Below are positions 6,873 to 15,596 of a stretch of 25,205 nucleotides of DNA, one piece after another. The notes under the pieces were generated by a model. It searched no databases and was not told the DNA's origin. It saw only the letters and a list, made by a program, of their open reading frames with translations. Position 1 is the first letter of the stretch. Every line of letters begins with the position of its first letter. This stretch comes from Firmicutes bacterium UBA5010. GTDB lineage: Bacteria > Bacillota > Clostridia > Tissierellales > Sedimentibacteraceae. Location of the stretch: contig DGYI01000063.1 in NCBI GenBank assembly GCA_002396645.1, positions 1-25,205 of the forward strand. Direction: 5' to 3'. Position numbers and translations under genes: made by a program.

Positions 6873-8570
6873 TCACATTTGCTCGGGTGTATCCACACCC
6901 AAAAGTCCTAATCCTGTTTTAAGCACCATATTAACCGTCTTAGTCAGTAAAAGTCTTGATTTTTTAACATTTTCATCATCTACAAGTATAGGACACTCAT
7001 GATAAAATCTGTTATACTCTTGTGCAAGTCCGACTATATATCTGGTTATAAAATATGGTTCATATCTGTCATGCGCACTAAGTACAGCAGCCTTAAATGC
7101 GTCCAATTTCTTAATAACATTGAATGCAGGCTTGTCGGATAATACTTTAAAGTCTATATTTTCATCAATTTCAATATATGATTTTTTCAAAATACTGCAT
7201 GTTCTTGCATAAGTGTATTGTACATAAGGTCCTGTTTCACCTTCAAAGCTTAGAGTTTTTTCCCAAGAGAACATATAATCTTTTATTCTTGTATTAAATA
7301 ACTCCTGGAATATAACCGCACCTATACCAACTTGTTTTGCAACCTCATCTTTGTTTTCCAGATTTGGATTTCTTGCATCAATAATTTCTCTTGTTTTTTC
7401 AACTGCTTTTTTTAAAACATCTTCCAAAAACACTACTCTTCCGCTTCTTGTTGACAATGCACCGTCTTCTAAACTGACAGTACCGAACATAACATGCACA
7501 CAGTCTTTAGACCATTCGTAGCCCATAAGTTCAAGAATTTTTCTCCATTGATCAAAGTGCAGTTTTTGAGAAGAACCCACAACATAAATATTTTTATAAA
7601 AATCATATGTCTTTTTTCTGTAAATTGCAGCTGCCATATCTCTTGTGGCATATAGCGTAGAGCCATCGCTTTTTATGATGACCGAGTCTGTTAATCCGTA
7701 TTCACCAAGTTCTACTATTTGGGCTCCGCCAGACTCCTTTAAAAGATTTTTCTCTTTTAATTCCTCCACAACTGCCGGCATTTTGTCTGAATAGAAGCTC
7801 TCACCTGCAAAAGAATCATATTTTATGCCAAACATATCATAAACTCGGTTAAATTCTTTAAGACTTACTTCTCTTATCCAAGACCATAAATCGTATGCTT
7901 CCTGGTTGCCGTTCTCAAGTTCCTTAAACCAATATCTTGCTTCATCTCTCAGGCTCTCGTCAGTTTCTGCCTCTTTGTTGAATCTCACATATATTTTCAA
8001 TAGTTCAGGTATTGGATTTGCTTCGATTTCTTCTTTGTTTCCCCATTTTTTATAGGCTGAAATAAGCATTCCAAACTGTGTTCCGTAATCTCCCAAATGA
8101 TTAATAGCAACAGTGTCATATCCCAGATATTTATGTATCTTATATATAGAATGACCTATAACAGTCGAACGTATATGCCCTATATGAAACGGCTTTGCAA
8201 TATTAGGCGAAGAAAATTCAACTATAACGCCTTTTCCCTCTCCAATATTGTCACTTCCATATTTCTCTTTTTGAATAAAGGCTTCTTTTAACACTTTTTC
8301 TGCAAAGTGCATCTTGTCTACAAAAAAGTTTATATAAGGTCCTACATTTTCAATTTTTTCAAATTCTTCTATATCACCGATTTTAGATATTAAATCAGAC
8401 GCAATCACAGCCGGTGCTTTTTTATATTTTTTTGCAAATCTAAAGCATGGAACCGCGAAATCTCCCATATCTGAATTTGGTGGTATCTCTATCATTTGAA
8501 GCGCATCATCAACTGTCAGATCCTCTTCCAATTGATTAAAAATTTGTGCGACTTTTAATTTAAAATCCAT
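6873..8570 (-). CDS. argS: Arginyl-tRNA synthetase
   Basis: A 565-aa class I aminoacyl-tRNA synthetase that charges tRNA-Arg with arginine in the cytoplasm. The length is normal for the family. Residues 1-90 form the ArgRS-specific N-terminal domain for the tRNA D-loop; the nucleotide-binding HIGH motif is H129-I-G-H132 within SSPNIAKPFHIGHIRST; the KMSKS loop is replaced by the degenerate STRSG region, as is usual in ArgRS; residues about 440-565 form the DALR anticodon-binding domain and end with the typical GVDTPEQM. An AGGAG site lies just before the ATG. It starts 25 nt after mutS2 with no terminator between, so it is probably the last gene of the five-gene operon. Confidence 0.97.
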   Translation of the reverse strand: MDFKLKVAQIFNQLEEDLTVDDALQMIEIPPNSDMGDFAVPCFRFAKKYKKAPAVIASDLISKIGDIEEFEKIENVGPYINFFVDKMHFAEKVLKEAFIQKEKYGSDNIGEGKGVIVEFSSPNIAKPFHIGHIRSTVIGHSIYKIHKYLGYDTVAINHLGDYGTQFGMLISAYKKWGNKEEIEANPIPELLKIYVRFNKEAETDESLRDEARYWFKELENGNQEAYDLWSWIREVSLKEFNRVYDMFGIKYDSFAGESFYSDKMPAVVEELKEKNLLKESGGAQIVELGEYGLTDSVIIKSDGSTLYATRDMAAAIYRKKTYDFYKNIYVVGSSQKLHFDQWRKILELMGYEWSKDCVHVMFGTVSLEDGALSTRSGRVVFLEDVLKKAVEKTREIIDARNPNLENKDEVAKQVGIGAVIFQELFNTRIKDYMFSWEKTLSFEGETGPYVQYTYARTCSILKKSYIEIDENIDFKVLSDKPAFNVIKKLDAFKAAVLSAHDRYEPYFITRYIVGLAQEYNRFYHECPILVDDENVKKSRLLLTKTVNMVLKTGLGLLGVDTPEQM

Positions 8571-8595
8571 TTTACTCCTCCGTTTTTTATAATTT

Positions 8596-11004
8596 TCAGC
8601 TAAATGATACTATTGTTACTCCGTCTCCGCCTTCATTAAAGTTTCCTATTCTGAATTCTTTAACATATCTATGCGATTTTAAATATTGTTTAATTCCTTC
8701 TCTTAATATTCCGGTTCCCTTGCCATGTATGATTGAAACCTCGTTCAAGCCTGATAGATACGCATCATCTAAATATTTGTCTATTTCCATGATCGCTTCA
8801 TCCAGGTTCATTCCTCTTAAATCAATACTTGGTTTTATTGATTTTGTTCTTAATTTCACCATTTTACCTGTTTTTACGGTCTGTTTTTTCTCTTCCTCAG
8901 ATTGTATTTTTACTAATTCATCGAGTTTAGCTTTCATCTTTAAAAGACCGATTTGAACTGTAGCCTGATTTGAATTATCCATATCTATAATATAACCCTT
9001 TTGATTCAAGCTTTTTACTAAAACATAATCACCTTTTTTGATATCTTCATTTTCCACTATATCTTCTTGTTCATAATCAGGTTTTATGCCTTCAAACAAT
9101 TTGTCGTCAATTTCACGCATCCTGTCATTCAGGCTTTGTCTTAATTCATATGCCTTCCTGCTTCTTTCGCTATCCATATCAATATTGATTTGTTTTAACT
9201 CTTTTATTATTTCCGCCGCTTCCTTTTTAGCCTCATCAAGTATTCTGCGTGCTTCATAATTTGCTTCACTGATAACTTTATTGTTTTTATCATTGATTTT
9301 TTTCTCTTTTGCAAGAACTTCTTTATATAATTTATCATGCTCGAGCTTAAGATTATCTATATCTATTCTTTTTTGTTCGATGTATTTTCTGTCATTGTCT
9401 ATTTTTGCCAATACATCTTCAAATTGAACAGTTTCTTTTTCTATCATTTCTTTTGCTTTTGATATTATATCGTCGCTTAAGCCGATTTTTTTAGAGATAG
9501 CAAATGCATTTGATTTTCCCGGAACACCTATTAAAACCTTGTAGGTAGGGCTTAGTGTTTCTAAGCTAAATTCAACACTTCCATTGCACACACCTTCGTT
9601 TGTCAAGGCATACAGCTTTAATTCGCTGTAATGCGTAGTCGCGGCAGTTACAATGTTTCTTTCTCTGAGTGTATCAAGTATGGCCATAGCAAGTGCCGCT
9701 CCTTCATCAGGGTCAGTGCCCGCTCCAAGCTCATCAAATAATACAAAGCTTTTGCTTGAAACCTCATTCATAATTTTTACAATATTAGTCATATGTGATG
9801 AGAATGTACTTAGACTTTGTTCTATACTTTGCTCATCACCTATATCGGCATATACAGCATCAAAAATCGACAGTGTAGTTCCGTAATCTGCCGGAACATG
9901 CAAACCTGCCATAGCCATAAGACTGAAAAGTCCGAGAGTTTTTAGTGTTACGGTTTTTCCTCCTGTGTTTGGCCCTGTTATAATAAGCTGTGTGAATTCA
10001 TCACCAACCCATACATTGATAGGAACTATGACTTTTTTGTCTATAAGAGGATGTCGTCCATTCTTTATTCTTATGTGTCCCTTATCGTTTAATTCAGGCA
10101 TTATCGCATTTATACTGATTGCATATTCGCCCTTTGCAAACATATAATCAAGGTCTTTTAAAATTTCATGGTTAGTTTTTATTTGTTCCTCTATTTCAGC
10201 TACCATTGAGCTCAATTGATAAAGTATTCTCTCTATTTCTTTTTTTTCATCGATTTTCAGTGCAGATAACTGACCGTTCATCTCAACAATTTGCATCGGT
10301 TCAACAAATAATGTTGCTCCGCTTGATGATTGATCATGAACTAAGCCTTTTACCATTGAACGATACTCAGCTTTAACCGGAAGAACATATCTGTCGTTTC
10401 TCATCGTGACTATATGCTCCTGAAGATATTTCTGAGTTTCGGAAGAAGTTACCATAGAGTTTATCTTATTTCTTATAGCTGAAGTTTTTATGGCGATTTC
10501 CTTACGGATTCTTTTAAGCTCGGGGCTTGCGTCATCCGATATTTCTTCCTCGGATATGATAGCAAAATATATCTCGTCTTCAATATTTTTGTCTATATAT
10601 ATGTTTTGGCACAATCCGTCAATTATCTCATAAACTCTTTCTTCTTTTCTGTTAAGAAGAATATGATTTTTGAGAAGTCTTGCGGCTCTTAAAGTATCAG
10701 CGCATCTAAGAAGTCCGATTATCGATATGCTTCCTCCCAGTTCTGCCCTTTTTGCATATTCTCTTATATCATATATTCCTCCGAAAGGAGCTCTTCCTTT
10801 TTCCATAATCAGAGAATAAGCTTCAGCAGTTTCATTTTGCATACGCGTGACTTCTTCTAAGTCATCCGAAGTATCTATTTTTCTTACTCGTTCTTTTCCC
10901 GGCTCTGTTTTGGCAAAGCTTTCTACTTGCTCTATTATTTTTCTAAACTCTAAGACATTTTTAGATTTTTGTCTCATTTTATTTAAATTTTCTTTTTCTT
11001 TCAC
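8596..11004 (-). CDS. mutS2: Endonuclease MutS2 (MutS family with Smr domain)
   Basis: An 802-aa protein with family-typical layout: lever/core helices (about 15-330), ATPase with Walker A GPNTGGKT (344-351) and Walker B FVLFDELGAGTDP (420-432), a long coiled coil (510-640), a KOW-like segment (655-700), and a C-terminal Smr nuclease domain with IDLRGMN (727-733) and HGKGTGILR (760-768). MutS2 acts against homologous recombination and, in Bacillus, in rescue of collided ribosomes. The N-terminal mismatch-recognition domain of MutS is absent, as expected. The start is GTG, chosen because AAAGGA lies about 10 nt upstream; the in-frame ATG nine codons later has no ribosome site. The 81-nt gap to the U32 gene holds a 7-bp inverted repeat (11061-11076) but no T tract. 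Confidence 0.96.
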   Translation of the reverse strand: MKEKENLNKMRQKSKNVLEFRKIIEQVESFAKTEPGKERVRKIDTSDDLEEVTRMQNETAEAYSLIMEKGRAPFGGIYDIREYAKRAELGGSISIIGLLRCADTLRAARLLKNHILLNRKEERVYEIIDGLCQNIYIDKNIEDEIYFAIISEEEISDDASPELKRIRKEIAIKTSAIRNKINSMVTSSETQKYLQEHIVTMRNDRYVLPVKAEYRSMVKGLVHDQSSSGATLFVEPMQIVEMNGQLSALKIDEKKEIERILYQLSSMVAEIEEQIKTNHEILKDLDYMFAKGEYAISINAIMPELNDKGHIRIKNGRHPLIDKKVIVPINVWVGDEFTQLIITGPNTGGKTVTLKTLGLFSLMAMAGLHVPADYGTTLSIFDAVYADIGDEQSIEQSLSTFSSHMTNIVKIMNEVSSKSFVLFDELGAGTDPDEGAALAMAILDTLRERNIVTAATTHYSELKLYALTNEGVCNGSVEFSLETLSPTYKVLIGVPGKSNAFAISKKIGLSDDIISKAKEMIEKETVQFEDVLAKIDNDRKYIEQKRIDIDNLKLEHDKLYKEVLAKEKKINDKNNKVISEANYEARRILDEAKKEAAEIIKELKQINIDMDSERSRKAYELRQSLNDRMREIDDKLFEGIKPDYEQEDIVENEDIKKGDYVLVKSLNQKGYIIDMDNSNQATVQIGLLKMKAKLDELVKIQSEEEKKQTVKTGKMVKLRTKSIKPSIDLRGMNLDEAIMEIDKYLDDAYLSGLNEVSIIHGKGTGILREGIKQYLKSHRYVKEFRIGNFNEGGDGVTIVSFS

Positions 11005-11085
11005 GATTTTTTCATCCTTTACAAAAAATTTACTCTATAAGTCAAGTTTTAATTCACAATCTGAACTCTAGTTCAGCTTATATAT

Positions 11086-13320
11086 CTACAGAATATTTTT
11101 GAAATAATGTCCTCTTGTAAAGCTGTTTGATTTTAATATGTCATATTCGCTATTTTCAATATATTGCTCATTAATTTCCTTATATAAAACATCTATAACC
11201 GCATTAATATCCTCGGCCCACTTGCTGTCAATGAAATAATAGTTAATATTATAATCTAAAAATTCATTAGTTTTTCCTATTGTCGTCAAGGGTACACTGT
11301 TATATAGTATTGAAAGTCTATTTTTAGGGAACTTCAGTTCCGAGAGCTCTCTTTCTATATTAAAATTAACATTAATTCTATCCTTTAGCTTATATCCTGT
11401 TCTATATTCACATACACTGCAATTGCCAGAGCTTTTGCAAGCCTTCAAAACTGAAAACGGACAATTTTTCATTGTCATCAACTGCACATAGGCATATGAT
11501 ACCAATTCGGTTTTTATGTCAGTGTATTCAGATATAGACTCAATATCTTTAATATTTGCTTCTACAGAAAAAGTTATACCTTCAGCACCCTTTTCCTGTA
11601 AAGCTTTTACATTATAAGAGTTTATAATATTAAAAAAATATCCGCAATGTATTTTTAACTTACTGTATTTTTCAAAAAAACTGTAGCTGCCTATATTATT
11701 TACGCAAACACCATCAAAAATATCCTCATAGATACTTAAATTATTCATTAAATAATTATAAATATCATCGCCGGCAATATTAGGCATATATAGGTATTTT
11801 TCAATATCTGTTTCTACTAAATGTGTTTTTAGTTCATCGGATAATCCCAAACTAAAAGGAACATAAATGCGTCCGATTTTGGAGATATCAATAGATTTTA
11901 TTTCATCCTCAGAATTGATTTTAAGGCTGATTTTAGGCTTAATGTCCTCTCTTGCAATGAAATTGCTTCCGGCGAACAGCTCCTGCCTGCTGATTCTTCT
12001 TATATTCTGCCTTTTATAATAATTTGCGTTTAATTCATACAACTTATCCACTGCGTCACGTCTGAGTTGATTGAGTGTACTTTTTCCCGCAAACGCATTT
12101 TCGTCAAACTCTATTTGAAGGTTATTAAGTTTAAATACAGTATTCCCAAACCTATTAAGCTGTTCTTCTATAATTTCTCTTGTTACTGGATTTTTAATGC
12201 TTTCTTCGACTGTTTCATTGCTGTAAACTATAACTTCATACTTATCATCATTTGCTGTGAGCTTTATTTTGCTGCCAAGCTTTATCTCTATGGCTAAATT
12301 GATATTATTTCTTCTGCAAATGCTATAAGGTTTAGTTTTTTCTTTTATTTCATCAATTATATCATCTATGTCAGCACCTTTAGATCCGGTACTTATACCC
12401 GCAAACATATCTTCTGAGTTTTGGCTTAGATATCCGTTTGTGAATCCACGACTGAACACAGACTCTGCCTTTTTTTCTATGGCAGATATGTCATGATTTG
12501 CATTTTTCGTATAATTATCGACTATTTTCCTATAATATTCGGTAACAATAGCTGTATATTCGGGAGATTTCATCCTTCCCTCAATTTTCAAGGTCTTAAC
12601 ACCCTCATCAATTAAATCACAGACTGAATTTCCTGCTTTAAAATCCTTAAGACTTAAAAGTGGTTTTTGATCAAACTTTTCTACAGAAGAATTTCTTTTT
12701 TCATCAAAAAAACTGTAATTAAGCCTGCATGGCTGGGCGCATTTCCCTCTGTTTCCGCTTCGTCCGCCAAGAAAACTGCTAAAATAACATTGTCCTGAAT
12801 AGCACATACAAAGTGCACCGTGTATAAATGTTTCTATGTCGCGACTTGTGCTTTTAACTATTTCTCTTATTTGTTCAAGTGAAAGCTCTCTTGATAAAAT
12901 AAGCTTTTCAATATTATCTGCAAATTCAAAAAATTCCGCACCGTATTTATCATATATTGAAGCCTGTGTGCTTACATTTATACTAAAATCGGGCAGATAT
13001 TTATTTATAAGGTATATAAGTCCTATATCCTGAACTATAACAGCGTCAACGTCTATTTCATATAAATAGAATACATAATTAAGTACATCCGTGATTTCAG
13101 TATCCTTCAAAATAGTGTTTACAGTAATATATACCTTTGTATTTTTATTATGAGCATATTTTACAATTTCAGCCAAATCCTCATTGCTGAAGTTTTCCGA
13201 ATAATGTCTGGCGTTAAAGTTTTTGCCTCCTAAATATACCGCATCAGCACCGCTGTTCACGGCCGCATAAAATGCCTCTTTGCTTCCGGCAGGTGCTAAA
13301 AGTTCCGCTTTGTTAGTCAT
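11086..13320 (-). CDS. U32 family peptidase / rRNA hydroxylase-like protein
   Basis: A 744-aa long-form U32 protein. The N-terminal barrel begins with ELLAPAGS (6-13) and the U32 signature ETFIHGALCMCYSGQC ends at C178; C171, C178, C194 and C198 are candidate iron-sulfur ligands (GKCAQPC at 192-198). The C-terminal half (DUF3656-type region and a second cysteine group, NCPFSV to CSVCEYR, about 645-670) is normal for the Firmicute long form. Named as peptidases, proven relatives such as RlhA, TrhP and UbiU/V are iron-sulfur hydroxylases or prephenate-dependent tRNA/rRNA modifiers, so RNA modification is the more likely job. The start ATG overlaps the stop of the zapA-like gene in ATGA, with AAGGAG upstream, so the two are translationally coupled. 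Confidence 0.88.
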   Translation of the reverse strand: MTNKAELLAPAGSKEAFYAAVNSGADAVYLGGKNFNARHYSENFSNEDLAEIVKYAHNKNTKVYITVNTILKDTEITDVLNYVFYLYEIDVDAVIVQDIGLIYLINKYLPDFSINVSTQASIYDKYGAEFFEFADNIEKLILSRELSLEQIREIVKSTSRDIETFIHGALCMCYSGQCYFSSFLGGRSGNRGKCAQPCRLNYSFFDEKRNSSVEKFDQKPLLSLKDFKAGNSVCDLIDEGVKTLKIEGRMKSPEYTAIVTEYYRKIVDNYTKNANHDISAIEKKAESVFSRGFTNGYLSQNSEDMFAGISTGSKGADIDDIIDEIKEKTKPYSICRRNNINLAIEIKLGSKIKLTANDDKYEVIVYSNETVEESIKNPVTREIIEEQLNRFGNTVFKLNNLQIEFDENAFAGKSTLNQLRRDAVDKLYELNANYYKRQNIRRISRQELFAGSNFIAREDIKPKISLKINSEDEIKSIDISKIGRIYVPFSLGLSDELKTHLVETDIEKYLYMPNIAGDDIYNYLMNNLSIYEDIFDGVCVNNIGSYSFFEKYSKLKIHCGYFFNIINSYNVKALQEKGAEGITFSVEANIKDIESISEYTDIKTELVSYAYVQLMTMKNCPFSVLKACKSSGNCSVCEYRTGYKLKDRINVNFNIERELSELKFPKNRLSILYNSVPLTTIGKTNEFLDYNINYYFIDSKWAEDINAVIDVLYKEINEQYIENSEYDILKSNSFTRGHYFKNIL

Positions 13321-14414
13321 CTTAACTCCTTGTTGTTTGATGTTTCTTCATCTAACAGATTTAATAATTCATTGTTTTCCTTTTTGAGCTCTTCTATGTA
13401 TACCAAATTTTGATAATTTTCGGCTTCTTTTCTGTTTAGTCTCTCATTCATTTCATTCATTGAAAACTTAAGATTTTCTATTTCGCTGTTAGCTAATAGG
13501 AGCTCTTCCAGATATTTTTCTTTTTCATCGCTTACTCTATCATGCCTTTTACCGATTTCTTCTTTTAATATTTTCAATTCTTCAATGAATTTATAATTTT
13601 GACCTATCATTTCATCTTTTTCAGCCATTTTTTGCTTCATTGCATCAATTTCGTTAATTAATTTATTTTTTTCGTCCTCTAAGTTTTTAATTGTATCTGA
13701 AGATTTTCTGGTACCGTCATTAATAATGTTCAATTTTTGGCTCAGTTCATTTATAGATTTCTTATTTTGGCTTATTGTAAGCTCATTTTGAGATATCGTT
13801 TTATCTTTTTCATTAAGCTTATTGAGCATCTTTGATATCCTTGAATTAAGTTCATTTTTCTCCACTTCTGCTTCTGATAAGTCTTTTAAGAATTTCTCTC
13901 TGTCGAAGCTAAGTTCGGTACATTTTTCATTAAGGCTATCTGTCTGTCTTCTGAGTTCCTCAAGCTCTATTTCAATTTGTACAAGACTCTTCTCTTTTTC
14001 ACTTAGTAGTTTTTCCAAATCATTTATTTTGGAAGAATTTATCTGTTGGTTGTCTTTTTGCGATTTTAATAATGTATCTAGTTCTTCTTTTTCGGTAAGT
14101 ATAGAATCTATTTTTCGCCTAAGTTCTTCATTTTCCTTATATAAAGAGATAATTCTTTCTTTTGACTCTTGAATTTGCATCTTGTAGTCTTCTTTTACTT
14201 CACTCAGCTCTTTCAATAGTTTCACGTACTTATCGGATATTGTAAATGAGGCTATTATGAGTTTTTCTGCTTCATTGTATTTTCTGTTGTTTACTGCAAA
14301 CACGTCTAACTGCTCATTTATAAGCTTCTCAACTTTTTTTACGTGTTCATCATTTTCATCTGTTTTAACCGTAAATGTTCTGTTTCCTATATTAACCTCT
14401 ATGACGTTCATCAT
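13317..14414 (-). CDS. ZapA-like division protein with a 285-residue coiled coil
   Basis: Residues 1-80 fit the ZapA domain: a short beta strand pair (NVIEVNIGNRTFTVKTDEND), then helices with VEKLINEQL and EAEKLIIASFTISDKYVKL. ZapA binds and bundles FtsZ at the division site. Normal ZapA proteins have about 85-120 residues; this one has 365, and everything after residue 80 is charged heptad-like coiled coil rich in E, K, N, L. There is no signal peptide or membrane segment. GGAGG lies 6 nt before the first of two adjacent ATG codons. It overlaps the U32 gene by 4 nt. A zapA gene beside mutS2 and RNA-processing genes is a known Firmicute context, supporting the assignment. The coiled-coil part could also be read as an SMC-like structural protein. 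Confidence 0.75.
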   Translation of the reverse strand: MMNVIEVNIGNRTFTVKTDENDEHVKKVEKLINEQLDVFAVNNRKYNEAEKLIIASFTISDKYVKLLKELSEVKEDYKMQIQESKERIISLYKENEELRRKIDSILTEKEELDTLLKSQKDNQQINSSKINDLEKLLSEKEKSLVQIEIELEELRRQTDSLNEKCTELSFDREKFLKDLSEAEVEKNELNSRISKMLNKLNEKDKTISQNELTISQNKKSINELSQKLNIINDGTRKSSDTIKNLEDEKNKLINEIDAMKQKMAEKDEMIGQNYKFIEELKILKEEIGKRHDRVSDEKEKYLEELLLANSEIENLKFSMNEMNERLNRKEAENYQNLVYIEELKKENNELLNLLDEETSNNKELR

Positions 14415-14435
14415 GCAGTTCCTCCATTTTATTAT

Positions 14436-15428
14436 TTAATCTGTTGAAGATTTGATATTATTCTTTGTTTTATAAAGGTTTCTATTGTCCAAAAGCCATA
14501 TTTTATCTGTAAATTCACCTTCATTTACTGCTTTTAAGGCATTATCGAAATCGAAAATTCTTGCATCGATTATATCAAGATAATGCAGTATTTCTGCCTC
14601 TAATGTCATAGGTTTTTTTGGGCTTCCAAACTCCGGTTCATAATGATGAGATAATACCATATGCTGCAATACCACACTTTTTTCTCTGTCCAGCCCTATT
14701 TTTTCCCCTTCATTTTCTATTTCCTTTATACCTTGAATTATATGTCCCAGCAGCTTTCCTTCCATTGTATAGTCGGAAACTACCCCCAGTTCATCCGAAT
14801 CCATCTCTTTTATCTTGCATATATCATGTAAAATAACTCCGGCATATATGTAGTCTGTATCAATGCAATCATAAACTAAGCTGAGTTTTTCTCCTGCTCT
14901 TAGCATTCTCAGGACATGGTATAAAAGTCCTCCGCGGTATGAATGATGATTCTTTTTTGCTGCCGGGAAATACATAAGCTTGGACTTATACTTGTCAATT
15001 ATGTTTCCGACAAGAGTTCGTATTTGTTTATCTATTATTTTATTAGCATAAGATATAAGCTCATCCATCATTTCCGAAGAATCCAGAGGAGCGGAAGGAA
15101 CAAGCTCAGAAATTTTTATATCTTCATTTCCAAAGGGAGCTCTGATTTTATTTAGCTTCAGCTGCAATGAGCCACCCCATTCAAGCACCTCTCCTCTTAT
15201 TTTGATTATGCTGTTATCTTTTAAAATTTCTTCATTTTCCTTTGCATTTTCCCATATCTTAGCGTTAATCTCAGCGCTTTTATCTACAAGGTTTAAGTCA
15301 AGATACTGTTTACCTGCTGTTGTCTTTTTTAAATCATAGCTTTTTACCAAAACAAATGCATCTATTTTATCTCCGGTTTTTAAATCTATAATATTTTTTT
15401 GATTTTCTAAAACGTTAATAGTTTCCAT
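14436..15428 (-). CDS. yhaM: YhaM-like 3'-5' exoribonuclease (OB fold plus HD domain)
   Basis: A 330-aa protein. Residues about 15-95 form an OB-fold nucleic-acid-binding domain (FVLVKSYDLKKTTAGKQYLD). The HD phosphohydrolase domain follows with metal ligands at H171 of GLLYHVLRM, H201-D202 of GVILHDICKI, and H256, H261 and H262 in the QHMVLSHHYEPE stretch. In Bacillus, YhaM trims single-stranded RNA (and DNA) from the 3' end with Mn2+ or Co2+. The start at 15428 was chosen because GGAG lies 6 nt upstream; an in-frame ATG at 15440 has no ribosome site and would add four residues. It opens the operon that continues into zapA, U32, mutS2 and argS. Confidence 0.9.
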   Translation of the reverse strand: METINVLENQKNIIDLKTGDKIDAFVLVKSYDLKKTTAGKQYLDLNLVDKSAEINAKIWENAKENEEILKDNSIIKIRGEVLEWGGSLQLKLNKIRAPFGNEDIKISELVPSAPLDSSEMMDELISYANKIIDKQIRTLVGNIIDKYKSKLMYFPAAKKNHHSYRGGLLYHVLRMLRAGEKLSLVYDCIDTDYIYAGVILHDICKIKEMDSDELGVVSDYTMEGKLLGHIIQGIKEIENEGEKIGLDREKSVVLQHMVLSHHYEPEFGSPKKPMTLEAEILHYLDIIDARIFDFDNALKAVNEGEFTDKIWLLDNRNLYKTKNNIKSSTD

Positions 15429-15489
15429 TATATTCTCCATAAAATAATACTTACATTAATATTATTGTATTAAATTCTCTATATTTACC

Positions 15490-15518
15490 ATTGTACATAA
15501 TTTTTATTAATATGTAAA
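15490..15518 (-). promoter_or_regulatory. Sigma-A promoter of the yhaM-zapA-U32-mutS2-argS operon
   Basis: On the minus strand: -35 TTTACA (15518-15513), 17-bp spacer, -10 TACAAT (15495-15490). Predicted start is near 15483, about 55 nt before the yhaM ATG. The -35 box abuts the T tract of the terminator of the preceding sigma/anti-sigma operon, so the two transcription units are packed with almost no space. Confidence 0.65.
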
Positions 15519-15519
15519 C

Positions 15520-15547
15520 AAAAAGAGCGTATTTGAACGCTCTTTTT
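15520..15547 (-). terminator. Intrinsic terminator of the sigma/anti-sigma operon
   Basis: AAAAAGAGCGT (15520-15530) and ACGCTCTTTTT (15537-15547) form an 11-bp stem with a 6-nt loop, GC-rich near the loop. T runs lie on both sides, so it can act in both directions; on the minus strand it ends the transcript of the anti-sigma gene, whose stop is 50 nt upstream. Confidence 0.85.
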
Positions 15548-15596
15548 TTTGTGAAGAAACAAATTTATTCTTCGATTCTACAAATGTGTAAATTTA

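Noticed and set aside
13822..14172. A 116-aa Ser/Phe-rich plus-strand frame inside the zapA-like gene
   Set aside because: It is the antisense shadow of the Glu/Lys-rich coiled coil and has no ribosome site.
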